A stretch of 64,000 bases of DNA, taken from positions 1 through 64,000 of the forward strand of contig CABIYQ010000008.1 in NCBI GenBank assembly GCA_902362965.1, in the 5' to 3' direction. The notes below the pieces were generated by a model. The model worked only from the letters and a program-made list of their open reading frames with translations, searched no databases and was not told where the DNA came from. Position 1 is the stretch's first letter. The number at the start of each line of letters is the position of its first letter. This document shows, piece by piece, positions 42,576 through 53,159 of this stretch. The stretch is from Oscillospiraceae bacterium (GTDB taxonomy: Bacteria; Bacillota; Clostridia; Oscillospirales; Ruminococcaceae). The position numbers were made by a program, and so were the translations under genes.

Positions 42576-43214
42576 TTATTTTTTCAATTTGCTGTAATAC
42601 TGACAAAACTCGCTGCAAGGGCACTGTGAGCATTCCGGTTTTCTTGCTTTGCAGATATCTCTCCCGAACTGTACTACCTGATGACAGAAATGAGATGAAA
42701 TTTCAGGCGGAATCAATTTTACCAGATCCATTTCGACTTTTTTAGGCTCTGTATTTTTTGTAAGACCCAGCCGTCCGGTTATTCTAATGAAATGTGTGTC
42801 GGTAACAATAGACGGCTTTCCGTAAATATCCCCAAGCAAAAGATTTGCTGTTTTGCGTCCGATGCCGGAAATAGTAAGAAGTTCTTCCATAGTCTGCGGA
42901 ATTTCTCCGCCGAAATCATTGATAAGCTGATTTGCCATTTCTTTTATGCTTTTAGCTTTGGTATGATAAAATCCGCATGGCTTTACGACTTCCTCAAGCT
43001 CTGATAAATCAGCTTCGGCAAAGGATTCCAGAGTGGGGTATTTTTTAAAAAGAGTTTCAGTCACGATATTTACTCTGGCGTCGGTACACTGTGCGGAAAG
43101 CCTGGTTGCGATCATAAGCTCATACGGTTTGGTAAAATTTAAGGAGCATTCAACGTCCGGATAGATTTTTTCAAGCGCTTCACAGGCAAGCAGTGCTTTT
43201 TCTTTTTTAGTCAT
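42576..43214 (-). CDS. nth: Endonuclease III
   Basis: Nth is a DNA glycosylase and AP lyase that removes oxidised pyrimidines. The helix-hairpin-helix is LLTISGIGRKTANLLLGD with the catalytic lysine, followed by VDTHFIRITGRLGLTK-like sequence (here VTDTHFIRITGRLGL) carrying the catalytic aspartate. The C-terminal [4Fe-4S] motif is C-x6-C-x2-C-x5-C (CKARKPECSQCPCSEFC). I start at the ATG at 43214 (212 residues) with AAGGCGG nine bases upstream; it overlaps the Nudix gene by eight bases. Confidence 0.95.
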   Translation of the reverse strand: MTKKEKALLACEALEKIYPDVECSLNFTKPYELMIATRLSAQCTDARVNIVTETLFKKYPTLESFAEADLSELEEVVKPCGFYHTKAKSIKEMANQLINDFGGEIPQTMEELLTISGIGRKTANLLLGDIYGKPSIVTDTHFIRITGRLGLTKNTEPKKVEMDLVKLIPPEISSHFCHQVVQFGRDICKARKPECSQCPCSEFCQYYSKLKK

Positions 43215-43635
43215 ACATTTTGTCCGCCTTTTCAAGAATGATTTTATCCTGAGGATAATTTAAAAGCATCATTGCTTTATCGTACTCAACCAGCCAGCTT
43301 TGCGAGATTTCCTCCTGCTGTAATTTTATTGTTTGATTTTTAAATTCGCTGCAGAAATAAATGCAGTTTTTTACTATGGAATCTTTATTTTCATAAGTGT
43401 ATTCCTGACGGGTATCGGTATTTATTTTAATTTTCAGTCCGGTTTCTTCAAAAACTTCTCTTTCAGCAGTTTCGGCTTCGCTTTCACCGTATTCAACATG
43501 TCCCTTCGGAAAGCCTATATGACCGCTGTCGTTTTTTATTAGCAGATATTTCTTTATACCGTTTTCTCTTGTAAACATTACAGAACCGCAGGTTTTTTCA
43601 TCAAAGCTCTGCAATTCGTTTTTTTTCATTTTCAT
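43207..43635 (-). CDS. Nudix hydrolase, Ap4A-hydrolase-like
   Basis: This 142-residue protein has the Nudix box G-x5-E-x7-REVFEETGL (GHVEYGESEAETAEREVFEE), preceded by GFPKGH as in bis(5'-nucleosyl)-tetraphosphatases. It probably cleaves Ap4A or a damaged nucleotide. It overlaps nth by eight bases, which suggests a nucleotide-pool and base-excision pairing. Exact substrate unknown. Confidence 0.88.
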   Translation of the reverse strand: MKMKKNELQSFDEKTCGSVMFTRENGIKKYLLIKNDSGHIGFPKGHVEYGESEAETAEREVFEETGLKIKINTDTRQEYTYENKDSIVKNCIYFCSEFKNQTIKLQQEEISQSWLVEYDKAMMLLNYPQDKIILEKADKMYD

Positions 43636-43739
43636 TATATAATTCTCCAGTTATTTAATTAAAATCAGTATGTATTTATTATACCAAATGTTTTCTCTGA
43701 CTTCAACATTTATTTTTCTGCTAAAACAAAGAAAATATA

Positions 43740-43768
43740 TTGACAAATATCAGAAAAACTGGTAAAAT
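43740..43768 (+). promoter_or_regulatory. SigA promoter of the symporter gene
   Basis: TTGACA (43740-43745), 17 bases, TAAAAT (43763-43768). Confidence 0.8.
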
Positions 43769-43819
43769 AATTAATGCTTTACTGGTTTAAAGCCACAAAC
43801 TTATAAAGGAGATAAAAAT

Positions 43820-45388
43820 ATGACGACTGCTTTAACAATTAGTATGCTTGTAATTTACATAGCTGTAATGATGGGCATAGGACTTTACACAACCAAAAAA
43901 ACAAAATCCGTAAATGATTTTGTTCTGGGAGGAAGAAATGTAGGTTCATGGCTTACAGCGTTTGCTTACGGTACTTCTTACTTTTCAGCTGTAGTTTTTA
44001 TAGGCTATGCCGGACAGTTCGGCTGGAGCTACGGCGTATCTGCGGCATGGATAGGCGTAGGTAATGCGCTGATAGGAAGCGCTCTTGCGTGGATGGTTCT
44101 GGGCAAAAGAACAAGAATTATGTCTAATCATTTAAATGCTAAAACAATGCCGGAATTTTTTGAAAAACGTTTTGATTCTAAGGGGTTGAAAATTGCTTCC
44201 GCACTTATTGTATTTATTTTTCTGATTCCTTATACAGCGTCGGTTTACAATGGGTTGTCGAGACTGTTTAACATGGCGTTTAATCTTGATTCAGAGGGAT
44301 CATATAAAATTTTTATTATTGCTATGGCGATAATTACTGCAATATATGTAATTCTTGGGGGATATGCTGCGACGGCAATAAACGATTTTGTTCAGGGAAT
44401 AGTTATGCTTGCAGGGATTATAGCTGTTGTAGTCTGTACGGTAAACAATCAGGGCGGTTTTACAGAATCAATCGCTAAGCTGGGTGAGATCGAAGCCGAC
44501 GGCGGCGGCTTCGACAAGCTATTCGGACCTGATCCTATAAACCTGTTGGGAGTTATTATATTGACGTCTCTGGGCACATGGGGACTTCCTCAGATGATAC
44601 ATAAATTTTATGCAATTAAAGATGAAGGTTCAATAAAAAAGGGAACTATTATTTCAACGCTTTTTGCTCTTGTTGTTGCGGGTGGTTCTTATCTTCTGGG
44701 CGGTTTTGACAGACTATTCTGTACTCTTGACAGTTCAGATACTTCAAAATCTTTAATCGGCGTTAACTCCAACGGAAAACCCGAATTTGACGCAATGATC
44801 CCGGCGGTACTCAAAGCGGCTCTGCCAGATCTGCTTATCGGTCTTGTGGTGGTACTGGTGCTGTCAGCTTCCATGTCCACACTATCTTCGCTGGTTCTTA
44901 CATCAAGCTCTACGCTTACTATAGACTTTATTAAGCCTAAAATGAAAAAACATGATGATAAAAAAGAAATAATTATAATGCGTGTGCTGATTGCGGTATT
45001 TTTAATTATTTCTGTTATAATTGCATTTAATAAAAATGCGTCTATTTCAACGCTTATGTCTTATTCATGGGGTGCTTTGGCAGGAGCATTTTTAGGGCCT
45101 TTTATGTTCGGACTTTTCAGCAAAAAAATTACAAAAGCATCTGTCTGGACCAGCTTTGTACTGGGAATCGGTCTGACAGTGGGACATATGATTTTATTCG
45201 GCTTCGGCTGGTTCCCTGAGCTTGCAAAGACTGCTGCGTCGTTCCCACTGAATCTTGCGTCTCCTATAAATGCAGGCGCAATTACAATGATTCTTTCAAT
45301 TGTTGTAGTTCCGCTGGTAAGCTTATTTACCGTCAAACCTGATGAAAAACATCTTGACAGTGTTTTCAGCTGCTATGATTTAAAATGA
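43820..45388 (+). CDS. Sodium:solute symporter (SSS family)
   Basis: This 522-residue transporter has about 13 membrane helices and the SSS signature: DFVLGGRNVGSWLTAFAYGT with SYFSAVVFIGYAG, TMPEFFEKRF, YVILGGYAATAINDFVQG and LSASMSTLSSLVLTSSSTL. It is of the PutP/proline-like branch, but the substrate (proline, pantothenate, sugar or monocarboxylate) cannot be told. AAAGGAG precedes the ATG. It is a single-gene unit with its own promoter before secA, which also has its own. Confidence 0.9.
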   Translation: MTTALTISMLVIYIAVMMGIGLYTTKKTKSVNDFVLGGRNVGSWLTAFAYGTSYFSAVVFIGYAGQFGWSYGVSAAWIGVGNALIGSALAWMVLGKRTRIMSNHLNAKTMPEFFEKRFDSKGLKIASALIVFIFLIPYTASVYNGLSRLFNMAFNLDSEGSYKIFIIAMAIITAIYVILGGYAATAINDFVQGIVMLAGIIAVVVCTVNNQGGFTESIAKLGEIEADGGGFDKLFGPDPINLLGVIILTSLGTWGLPQMIHKFYAIKDEGSIKKGTIISTLFALVVAGGSYLLGGFDRLFCTLDSSDTSKSLIGVNSNGKPEFDAMIPAVLKAALPDLLIGLVVVLVLSASMSTLSSLVLTSSSTLTIDFIKPKMKKHDDKKEIIIMRVLIAVFLIISVIIAFNKNASISTLMSYSWGALAGAFLGPFMFGLFSKKITKASVWTSFVLGIGLTVGHMILFGFGWFPELAKTAASFPLNLASPINAGAITMILSIVVVPLVSLFTVKPDEKHLDSVFSCYDLK

Positions 45389-45416
45389 TATTTAATTGTT
45401 TTTAACAAAATTCCTA

Positions 45417-45445
45417 TTGACAAAGATATGAAATTGTTATAAAAT
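45417..45445 (+). promoter_or_regulatory. SigA promoter of secA
   Basis: TTGACA (45417-45422), 17 bases, TAAAAT (45440-45445). The leader is about 105 bases. Confidence 0.75.
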
Positions 45446-45558
45446 ATTATATGAGTATTAAATTGCAGTTGATTTGTTACATAATGACTGTAAAACAGTG
45501 CCGGTCATGTTTCTGGCGGCAGCGTAAAATATAATTTTAGTAAAGGCGGATAATGTTA

Positions 45559-48288
45559 ATGGGAATTTTTGGAAAAATTTTTGGCTCCTACAGTACTAAG
45601 GAACTTGCAAGAATAGAACCTATTAAGGAAAGTGTTTTAAAACTGGAAGATCAGTATGCCGCAATGTCTGATACTGAACTTAAAGCGCAGACACAGAATT
45701 TTAAGGACAGGCTCGAAACAGGTGAGAACCTTGATATGATCCTTCCGGAAGCGCTTGCTACCGTTCGTGAAGCGGCAGATAGAGTTTTGGGTAAAAAACC
45801 GTTTCCAGTACAGCTTATCGGTGCTATAGTTCTTCATCAGGGACGTATTGCGGAAATGAAAACCGGTGAAGGTAAAACTCTTGTTGCATGCGTTGCTTCT
45901 TATCTTAACGCTCTTTCTGGAAAAGGCGTTCATGTTGTAACTGTTAACGATTATCTTGCAAAAACGCAGTCCGATGAAATGGGTAAGGTTTTAAGATTTT
46001 TAGGACTTACTGTCGGCTGTATTCTTCATGGACTGACAAATGAAGAACGCCGTGCTGCATACAACTGTGATGTTACATATGCTACAAATAATGAGCTGGG
46101 TTTTGATTATCTGCGTGATAATATGGTGATATATGCCAAGGACAGAGTACAGAGAAAGCCTAACTTTGCAATTGTCGACGAGGTTGACTCTATTCTTATT
46201 GACGAAGCAAGAACTCCGCTTATTATTTCCGGTAAAGGGGACAAGTCTACAGAGCTTTACGATATTGTTGATAAATTTGTCAAGAATCTTGTGTCCACAA
46301 CTGTAGTTGAAATTGATGATAAACAGGATCAGGACGAAATTAATGAAAATGTTGATTATATTATAGATGAAAAGGCTAAAACTGCTACAATTACACGTTC
46401 GGGCGTTAAAAAAGCTGAAAAGTATTTTAATGTTGATAACCTTATGGATCCAGATAATATGACGCTGCTGCATCATATTAATCAGGCGCTGAAGGCTCAC
46501 GGAGTTATGCATGTAGATATAGATTATGTTGTAAAAGACGGAGAAGTAATAATCGTTGACGAATTTACCGGACGCCTTATGCTTGGACGCCGTTTCAACG
46601 ACGGTCTGCATCAGGCTATTGAGGCTAAAGAAGGCGTTAAAATTGCTAACGAATCAAAAACACTTGCAACTATTACTTTCCAGAATTATTTCCGTCTTTA
46701 TAAAAAGCTGTCGGGTATGACAGGTACTGCTATGACCGAAGAAGACGAATTCAGGGAGATCTATAAGCTGGACGTTATTGCAATTCCTACAAATAAACCT
46801 GTTATTCGTGTGGATCATTCAGATCAGGTTTATAGAACAGAAGCAGGAAAATTCAGTGCAATTATTGATCAGATAGTTGAATGTCATAAAAAAGGACAAC
46901 CCGTACTGGTTGGTACGATTTCAATTGAAAAATCTGAAATTCTTTCGGCAATGCTGAAGAGAAAGGGCATAAAGCACGAAGTACTGAACGCTAAATATCA
47001 TGCCAAGGAAGCTGAGATCGTTGCTCAGGCAGGTAAGCTGGGTGCTGTAACGATTGCTACAAACATGGCAGGACGTGGTACTGATATTATGCTTGGCGGT
47101 AATGCAGAATTTCTTGCTAAAGCTGAAATGCGTAAGAGAGAATACGAAGAAGATATTATCAATGAAGCTGTAGGCTTTGCAGATACTGACGATGAGGAGA
47201 TCTTAGCTGCCAGGGTAGTTTACAAGGAACTTTATGATAAATTCAATGCTGAGGTAAAAGAAAAGGCTAAGGATGTTAAAGCCGCAGGCGGTCTTTATAT
47301 TCTGGGTACTGAGCGCCATGAATCAAGACGTATTGATAATCAGCTCAGAGGACGTTCCGGACGTCAGGGCGATGAGGGCGAAAGCCGTTTCTTCCTGTCT
47401 GTAGAGGACGATCTTATGCGTATTTTCGCCGGCGACAGACTTGAAAACATGATGAATACGCTTAATGTGGAAGAAAATATGCCTATTGAAAGCAAGATGC
47501 TTACAAGAATTATTGAATCATCACAGAAGAAGGTTGAAGGAAGAAACTTTAGTATCAGAAAGAATGTTCTGAACTATGACGACGTTTTGAATAAGCAGCG
47601 TGAGATTATCTATAATCAGCGTTCACAGGTTCTTGACGGCGAGGATCTGCATGATTATATTCTCAATATGATGCATGATCTTGCAGTTGATTCTGTTAAT
47701 AATTATCTTGTCGACGATGTGGAAAAAGAAAACTGGAATATTATCGGTCTGAAAGATCATTTTATGGGTTGGGTTCTTAATGATGAAGATCTGGATTATG
47801 ATGAAAATCAGATTGATGATGTTACTAAAAATTCTATTGTGGAACTTCTTGAGGATCGTATGAAAACAATTTACGCCCGTAAGGAAGAAGAATTCGGCGG
47901 ACAGCTTATTCGTGAGCTTGAAAGGGTCATCCTTCTTAAGGTTGTTGATACAAAGTGGATGAATCACATTGACGATATGGCTGAATTGAAAAAGGGTATC
48001 GGACTTCGTGCATTCGGTCAGAAAAATCCGGTTGTTGAATACAGGTATGAAGGCTTTGAAATGTTTGACGCTATGGTTGAATCAATCCGTGAGGATACGA
48101 TCAGAATGCTGCTTACAGTAAGAATTCAGAAGAATGCTCCTATTCAGCGTGAACAGATTGCTAAACCGGACGCACCTAATGCGGGAAGTATCAGAATGAC
48201 TAAAAAGAAACCAGCTGATAATGATCCGTGTCCGTGTGGCTCAGGCAAGAAATATAAAAAATGCTGCGGTATGAAAGAACAGCAGTAG
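45559..48288 (+). CDS. secA: Preprotein translocase ATPase SecA
   Basis: SecA drives protein export through SecYEG. Its 909 residues are full length. Walker A is MKTGEGKTL, Walker B is [20 protein letters not shown], the DEAD-motor motif [10 protein letters not shown] lies in the second domain, [20 protein letters not shown] follows, and the C-terminal zinc motif [14 protein letters not shown] binds SecB or ribosomes. I start at 45559 because AAAGGCGG is nine bases upstream; an ATG at 45553 is too close to it. A terminator follows. Confidence 0.97.
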   Translation: MGIFGKIFGSYSTKELARIEPIKESVLKLEDQYAAMSDTELKAQTQNFKDRLETGENLDMILPEALATVREAADRVLGKKPFPVQLIGAIVLHQGRIAEMKTGEGKTLVACVASYLNALSGKGVHVVTVNDYLAKTQSDEMGKVLRFLGLTVGCILHGLTNEERRAAYNCDVTYATNNELGFDYLRDNMVIYAKDRVQRKPNFAIVDEVDSILIDEARTPLIISGKGDKSTELYDIVDKFVKNLVSTTVVEIDDKQDQDEINENVDYIIDEKAKTATITRSGVKKAEKYFNVDNLMDPDNMTLLHHINQALKAHGVMHVDIDYVVKDGEVIIVDEFTGRLMLGRRFNDGLHQAIEAKEGVKIANESKTLATITFQNYFRLYKKLSGMTGTAMTEEDEFREIYKLDVIAIPTNKPVIRVDHSDQVYRTEAGKFSAIIDQIVECHKKGQPVLVGTISIEKSEILSAMLKRKGIKHEVLNAKYHAKEAEIVAQAGKLGAVTIATNMAGRGTDIMLGGNAEFLAKAEMRKREYEEDIINEAVGFADTDDEEILAARVVYKELYDKFNAEVKEKAKDVKAAGGLYILGTERHESRRIDNQLRGRSGRQGDEGESRFFLSVEDDLMRIFAGDRLENMMNTLNVEENMPIESKMLTRIIESSQKKVEGRNFSIRKNVLNYDDVLNKQREIIYNQRSQVLDGEDLHDYILNMMHDLAVDSVNNYLVDDVEKENWNIIGLKDHFMGWVLNDEDLDYDENQIDDVTKNSIVELLEDRMKTIYARKEEEFGGQLIRELERVILLKVVDTKWMNHIDDMAELKKGIGLRAFGQKNPVVEYRYEGFEMFDAMVESIREDTIRMLLTVRIQKNAPIQREQIAKPDAPNAGSIRMTKKKPADNDPCPCGSGKKYKKCCGMKEQQ

Positions 48289-48296
48289 TTAAAATT

Positions 48297-48329
48297 AAAG
48301 GGAACGGAGTTTGATTCGTTCCCTTTTTT
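48297..48329 (+). terminator. Terminator after secA
   Basis: AAAGGGAACG (48297-48306) pairs with CGTTCCCTTT (48317-48326), then T residues. Confidence 0.85.
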
Positions 48330-48412
48330 ATTATGTTTAAACCATTGTATCCATATGCTTTTGTATGATATTTCAATAAAATTTCCCTCTGGAAATTGTT
48401 AAACTATATAGT

Positions 48413-48745
48413 TTATCCTTCCAGATTTTTCAGAGCGTCGGGATTGTTTGATGTAATCACTTCTACAATCTGACATTTTGCTAAGTCTGGGCAGTTACCG
48501 CATGTTGTTACGCCTTTTTTCAATGCACACTGGCGAATATTGCAAAGATTATCACAGTATACAGTTTTCATCCCATCAACACGACATCCTTCACAGTTAA
48601 TATGTTCGGGCAGAATGGGAGCATTATTTAACTCAGCCCATAACTTTGCGGTTTTCGCACGCAATGCTTGGTCGTTATTGATTGTTGCAAGATATGCGTC
48701 ACATTTTTCACAGTCCAGTCCGCAATATGCAATCATATTCCTCAT
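48413..48745 (-). CDS. DUF3795 cysteine-rich protein
   Basis: This 110-residue protein has the DUF3795 pattern: MIAYCGLDCEKCDAYLAT then CEGCR, YCDNLCNIRQCALKKG and CGNCPDLAKCQ, a chain of paired cysteines that probably bind metal. AGGAGGT lies eight bases before the ATG at 48745. Function unknown. It stands near the HEAT-repeat gene on the same strand, 35 bases apart, and could be co-transcribed. Confidence 0.85.
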   Translation of the reverse strand: MRNMIAYCGLDCEKCDAYLATINNDQALRAKTAKLWAELNNAPILPEHINCEGCRVDGMKTVYCDNLCNIRQCALKKGVTTCGNCPDLAKCQIVEVITSNNPDALKNLEG

Positions 48746-48780
48746 GGTTAAGTACCTCCTAAAATCCTGATTTGGTGTTT

Positions 48781-49230
48781 TTATAATTTGTATATTTCCT
48801 TTAATGATTTTTGAATATCCCTATAAACCAATGGTTGCATACTATCGTCATAAATAGATATACTTGCTTTATTAAGTGCGGAAAGAATATCATTTTTCAA
48901 TTCTGGCTTATGCTTTGCAACAATCGGTAGCAACTTAATACACTGTCTAGCAGTAATTGGTTTAACATCTGTTATATGTTTTAAATATTTATCAATGATT
49001 TCATCAATTTTGTAATCTTTATCCCATTTTGCATTATAGGCAAGTAGTGTAAGTCCTCTTGTGCGAATATAAGAATTATCACTGTCAAGCATATCGCTTA
49101 ATCTATCCATATAAGAATAAACACAATCTGTTTCTTCACTTTCCTTTTGCAATATCTGTAATGCCTTGTATGCAACATTATTATTTTTATCAAACAATAA
49201 TTCAAATGTTTCTGCAATATTAATTGACAC
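48781..49230 (-). CDS. HEAT-repeat-like protein
   Basis: This 149-residue protein consists of short paired helices (ETFELLFDKNNNVAYKALQI then LSDMLDSDNSYIRTRGLTLL and NDILSALNKASI), typical of HEAT/armadillo solenoids (SufBC-like or alkylation-repair-like scaffolds). I choose the GTG at 49230 because GGAGG lies five bases upstream; the longer frame from 49254 lacks a ribosome site. No enzyme motif is seen, so it probably binds a protein or nucleic acid. Confidence 0.65.
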   Translation of the reverse strand: MSINIAETFELLFDKNNNVAYKALQILQKESEETDCVYSYMDRLSDMLDSDNSYIRTRGLTLLAYNAKWDKDYKIDEIIDKYLKHITDVKPITARQCIKLLPIVAKHKPELKNDILSALNKASISIYDDSMQPLVYRDIQKSLKEIYKL

Positions 49231-49413
49231 AATATCCTCCATCTCAAATAACAATTTTTCATATTCTGTAACTGCTTTATAAAACGTAATTACATTTGCT
49301 TTGCAACTGCGGATAATAGTTATGTTTTCAATTTAATTATAAGCGATTTTGCTTAGAAAATCAAGCCTTAGAAAACAAACGGTGCTGAAATTTTTGATAT
49401 TCAGATATCACCT

Positions 49414-51348
49414 TTACTCCAACTCAAAGGCACCTGTGTAAAGCTGATAGTAAGTGCCTTTTTCGGCAATAAGTTTTTCGTGGCTACCCCGTTCGATGAT
49501 ATGCCCGTGGTCAAGTACCATGATTACATCTGAATTTTGCACTGTGGAAAGCCTGTGTGCAATCACAAACACAGTTCTGCCTCTCATCAGTTTATCCATT
49601 CCGTCCTGCACCAAAGCCTCGGTTCGGGTGTCAATAGAGGAGGTCGCTTCATCCAAAATCATAACAGGCGGGTCAGATACGGCGGCACGGGCAATGGAAA
49701 TCAACTGCCGCTGTCCCTGTGAAAATCCACTGCCGTCACCCTTTAAGATGGTGTTGTAGCCTTGCGGGAGCATTCGGATAAATCCGTCGGCGTTAGCAAG
49801 CTTTGCGGCGGCAATACAGTCCTCATCGGTGGCATCGGGATTGCCGTAACGCAAATTCTCCATAACCGACCCTGTAAAGAGGTTGACTTCCTGAAGCACG
49901 ATTCCTAGCGAACGGCGCAGGTCAGTCTTTTTGATCTTATTGATGTTGATACCGTCATAGCGGATTTTGCCGTCAGCAATATCATAAAATCGGTTAATCA
50001 GATTGGTAATCGTTGTTTTTCCTGCGCCTGTTGCACCGACAAAAGCAATCTTTTGCCCTGGCTCTGCATAAAGTGAAATATCATATAGAACCTGTTTCTC
50101 AGGAACATAGCCAAAATCAACGTTGTCGAGAATAACCCTGCCCTCAAGCTTTGTATAAGTAACGGTTCCGTCGCTGTGCGGGTGTTTCCATGCCCAAAGC
50201 CCTGTACGTTGTTCAGTCTCTGTAATCACTCCGTTTTCTTCTTTTGCATTGACAAGCGTTACATAGCCGTCATCAGTTTCAGGCTCTTCATCCATAAATG
50301 CGAAGATGCGGGAAGCGCCTGCAAGGGCGGTGACAATAAAATTAAACTGATTTGAAATCTGTGACACTGGATTTGTAAAGCTGCGGGACAGCGTAAGGAA
50401 AGAAGCAATCATACCGAGGGTAAGCGTTCCCGTTCCCGTCAGTCCCAAATTGGTTATGCCGTAAATTCCCATAAAACTACCGAGAATAGCAATAATTACA
50501 TACTGCATATAACCAAGTGCGTTCATCATTGGCATGATAGAGTTGGCGTAACCGTTTGCCTTAGATGCGCTCATTGCCCAATCTTTATTTTTCTCCCGCA
50601 ATTCTTTTTTCGCTTTTTCTTCGTGGCAAAAGACTTTAATAACCCTTTGTCCATTTACCATTTCTTCCACATAGCCGTTTACATCTGCAAGAGTTTTTTG
50701 TTGCATTATAAAATAGATACTAATTTTATTCGTTATCATTTTTACAATCTGCAAAATTAAAAACATAATGAATACTGCAACAAGTGTCAGCCATACGCTG
50801 ATATAAAGCATACAAATAAATACTGCAACAATGGTAAACACTGACGAGATAAGCTGTGCCATAGACTGGGCGATCATCTGACGAAGTGTGTCGGTATCGT
50901 TGGTGTAAAGGCTCATAATATCACCGTGAGTGCGTGTGTCAAAGGTGCGGATCGGAAGCCTTTGCATTTTTTCAAACATTTCGTCACGGATTTTTTTTAG
51001 CGTTCCCTGCGCTATTGTGACCATGACCTGATTATAAAACAAAGTGGAAATTACGCCGATCAAATATATGAACCCAATCACTACAAGAGCCTTTAGCAGC
51101 TCATGAAACATCGGTTGTGATGTTCCAAGCAGAGGTACAATATAATCATCAATCAGTGATTGCAGGAACAACGAAGAAGCGGCAGAGGCAACAGCACTTA
51201 ATAAGATACAAACCACAACAAAAATCAGTTGTCCTTTGTAATCTTTCATATAAGAAAGCAATCTGCCAAGTGTTTTTAAGTCGAACCCAGCTTTTTGCGG
51301 CACACCTTCAGGTATGTCAATCATAGGTGTTTTTTCTTTTTTATTCAT
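49414..51348 (-). CDS. ABC exporter subunit with complete NBD
   Basis: This 644-residue ABC half-transporter has six membrane helices (about 45-360) and a C-terminal NBD with canonical motifs: Walker A GATGAGKTTI, signature FSQGQRQLISIARA, Walker B VMILDEATSSID (catalytic Glu present) and the H-loop VIAHRLSTV. It overlaps the preceding ABC gene by eight bases and forms a heterodimer with it. The pair matches BmrCD-type multidrug exporters. The ATG at 51348 follows GGAAACGGTG; a longer frame to 51387 lies inside the preceding gene. Confidence 0.93.
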   Translation of the reverse strand: MNKKEKTPMIDIPEGVPQKAGFDLKTLGRLLSYMKDYKGQLIFVVVCILLSAVASAASSLFLQSLIDDYIVPLLGTSQPMFHELLKALVVIGFIYLIGVISTLFYNQVMVTIAQGTLKKIRDEMFEKMQRLPIRTFDTRTHGDIMSLYTNDTDTLRQMIAQSMAQLISSVFTIVAVFICMLYISVWLTLVAVFIMFLILQIVKMITNKISIYFIMQQKTLADVNGYVEEMVNGQRVIKVFCHEEKAKKELREKNKDWAMSASKANGYANSIMPMMNALGYMQYVIIAILGSFMGIYGITNLGLTGTGTLTLGMIASFLTLSRSFTNPVSQISNQFNFIVTALAGASRIFAFMDEEPETDDGYVTLVNAKEENGVITETEQRTGLWAWKHPHSDGTVTYTKLEGRVILDNVDFGYVPEKQVLYDISLYAEPGQKIAFVGATGAGKTTITNLINRFYDIADGKIRYDGININKIKKTDLRRSLGIVLQEVNLFTGSVMENLRYGNPDATDEDCIAAAKLANADGFIRMLPQGYNTILKGDGSGFSQGQRQLISIARAAVSDPPVMILDEATSSIDTRTEALVQDGMDKLMRGRTVFVIAHRLSTVQNSDVIMVLDHGHIIERGSHEKLIAEKGTYYQLYTGAFELE

Positions 51349-53092
51349 TTTCACCGTTTCCTTTCTTCTGTGATGCATATACCTCACGATAAATATCGCA
51401 ATCTTTTAAAAGTTCATCATGCTTTCCGATAGCAGCTACCTTACCATCATCCAAAACGATGATTTGGTCTGCGTGCTGTACAGAGCTTACACGCTGGGCA
51501 ATAATGATTTTCGTGGTATCAGGAATATACTCTGCGAAAGATTTTTGGATGAAAGCGTCGGTTTTAGTATCTACTGCACTGGTGGAGTCATCCAAAATCA
51601 AAACCTTTGGCTTTTTTAAGAGCGCACGTGCAATGCAAAGACGCTGTTTTTGACCGCCTGATACATTCGTTCCGCCTTGCTCAATATGTGTGCCATATTT
51701 GTCGGGGAAAGTCATTATAAATTCATCAGCGCAGGCAAGACGGCAGGCGTGTTCTATTTCTTTATCAGTTGCATTTTCATTGCCCCAACGCAAATTTTCT
51801 TTGATGGTACCCGAAAAAAGCTCATTTTTCTGAAGCACCATAGCAACAGCATTTCGTAAGGTGTCAAGGTCATAATCTCTGACATCAACACCGCCTATGG
51901 TAATTTTGCCTTTTGTAACATCGTAGAGGCGGGGGATTAACTGCACAAGGCTCGATTTGGAGGAACCCGTACCGCCGATAATGCCGACCGTTTCGCCCGA
52001 CGCAATTGAAAGATTGATGTTGTCAAGCACTTTTTTATCTGCTTTTGAAGCATAAACAAAATCTACATTTTCAAAACGCATAGAACCGTCTTGCACAGTC
52101 ATTTTAGGATTAACGGGATTTGCAATATCTGTTTTTTCTGCTAATATTTCTGCGATACGACGGGCAGATGCAAGGGAGATTGTCAGCATAGCGAAAATCA
52201 TTGAAAGCATCATAAGGCTCATCAGGATCTGTGTCGCATAAGAAAACAAAGCTGTCAAATCGCCTGTTGTCATTCCCAAATCGGCATTGTTACCGCTTGC
52301 AATGACCGCCTTTGCACCTATCCACGAAATAAGTATCATACAAGCATACATAAAAAACTGCATAATTGGGGAGTTAAAGGCTAGTAGTCTTTCTCCCTTT
52401 GCAAAATCGTTATAAATGCTTTTGGATATACCTTTGAATTTGTCGATTTCATAATCCTCATGGTTAAAGGATTTAACAACGCGAATGCCCCGCACATTTT
52501 CTTGAACTATATTATTAAGTTCATCATAAGTATGAAAAACACGGTTAAAAATCGGATTGACTTTTTTGATAATCAAAAGAAGCAGCAATGCCATAATAGG
52601 AATGACAGTAAGAAAAATCCAAGCTATCGTACTGTTAATACGAAATGATACAATCATAGAAAAAACAAGCATAACAGGTCCTCTGATTGCCATGCGAATG
52701 AGCATCTGATATGCATTTTGAATGTTTGTAACATCCGTTGTCAGACGGGTTACGATGGAAGCCGTCGAGAACTTATCGATGTTGGAAAAGGCAAAGGTTT
52801 GCACATTATCGTACATATCTTGTCGTAGATTGGCAGAAAATCCAACAGAGGTTTTGGCAGCAATGTGCGCCGATAGTACGCCCGTAATAAGTTGAAAAGC
52901 AGCAAATATCAAAAGAGCAATACCATATTTCCATACGTTACTCATATTGCCGAGATCAACGCCTTTGTCAATCACTTCCGCCATACAAAGCGGTATGAGA
53001 ATTTCAAAAGCCGCTTCAAGTATAGATAAAAAAATTGTGAGAGCAGAGCCTCTTTTGTATTCACGCAGGCTCCGAGCCAATGTTCTAATCAT
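51341..53092 (-). CDS. ABC exporter subunit with degenerate NBD
   Basis: This 583-residue ABC half-transporter partners the downstream gene. Its NBD has Walker A GGTGSSKSSLVQ (Ser where Gly is usual) and Walker B VLILDDSTSAVDT, where the catalytic glutamate is Asp. The LSGGQ-like motif VSGGQKQRLC is intact. This asymmetry, one weak and one strong site, is known from heterodimeric exporters of the BmrC/TM287 type. AAGGAGG precedes the ATG at 53092. A MarR-type operator lies between marR and this gene. Confidence 0.92.
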   Translation of the reverse strand: MIRTLARSLREYKRGSALTIFLSILEAAFEILIPLCMAEVIDKGVDLGNMSNVWKYGIALLIFAAFQLITGVLSAHIAAKTSVGFSANLRQDMYDNVQTFAFSNIDKFSTASIVTRLTTDVTNIQNAYQMLIRMAIRGPVMLVFSMIVSFRINSTIAWIFLTVIPIMALLLLLIIKKVNPIFNRVFHTYDELNNIVQENVRGIRVVKSFNHEDYEIDKFKGISKSIYNDFAKGERLLAFNSPIMQFFMYACMILISWIGAKAVIASGNNADLGMTTGDLTALFSYATQILMSLMMLSMIFAMLTISLASARRIAEILAEKTDIANPVNPKMTVQDGSMRFENVDFVYASKADKKVLDNINLSIASGETVGIIGGTGSSKSSLVQLIPRLYDVTKGKITIGGVDVRDYDLDTLRNAVAMVLQKNELFSGTIKENLRWGNENATDKEIEHACRLACADEFIMTFPDKYGTHIEQGGTNVSGGQKQRLCIARALLKKPKVLILDDSTSAVDTKTDAFIQKSFAEYIPDTTKIIIAQRVSSVQHADQIIVLDDGKVAAIGKHDELLKDCDIYREVYASQKKGNGENE

Positions 53093-53107
53093 AGTTTCCT
53101 CCTTTTT

Positions 53108-53123
53108 ATGTAGCGTGCTACAT
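53108..53123. promoter_or_regulatory. Second MarR operator, before the ABC genes
   Basis: ATGTAGC-GT-GCTACAT is a perfect inverted repeat in the gap between marR and the first ABC gene, and it shares TAGCGTGC with the operator at the marR promoter. Confidence 0.65.
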
Positions 53124-53130
53124 ATTCTGT

Positions 53131-53158
53131 TTAAATAAAAGCCGAAATTCATCGGCTT
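53131..53158 (-). terminator. Hairpin between marR and the ABC genes
   Basis: On the minus strand AAGCCGA and TCGGCTT pair around a short loop and are followed by TTTATTTAA. It lies just after the marR stop and may be a partial terminator or attenuator. Confidence 0.6.
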
Positions 53159-53159
53159 A

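Noticed and set aside
45484..45534. A 16-codon frame in the secA leader that might be a SecM-like arrest peptide
   Set aside because: It has no ribosome site and no known arrest motif, and no conserved export signal sequence, so coding cannot be supported.
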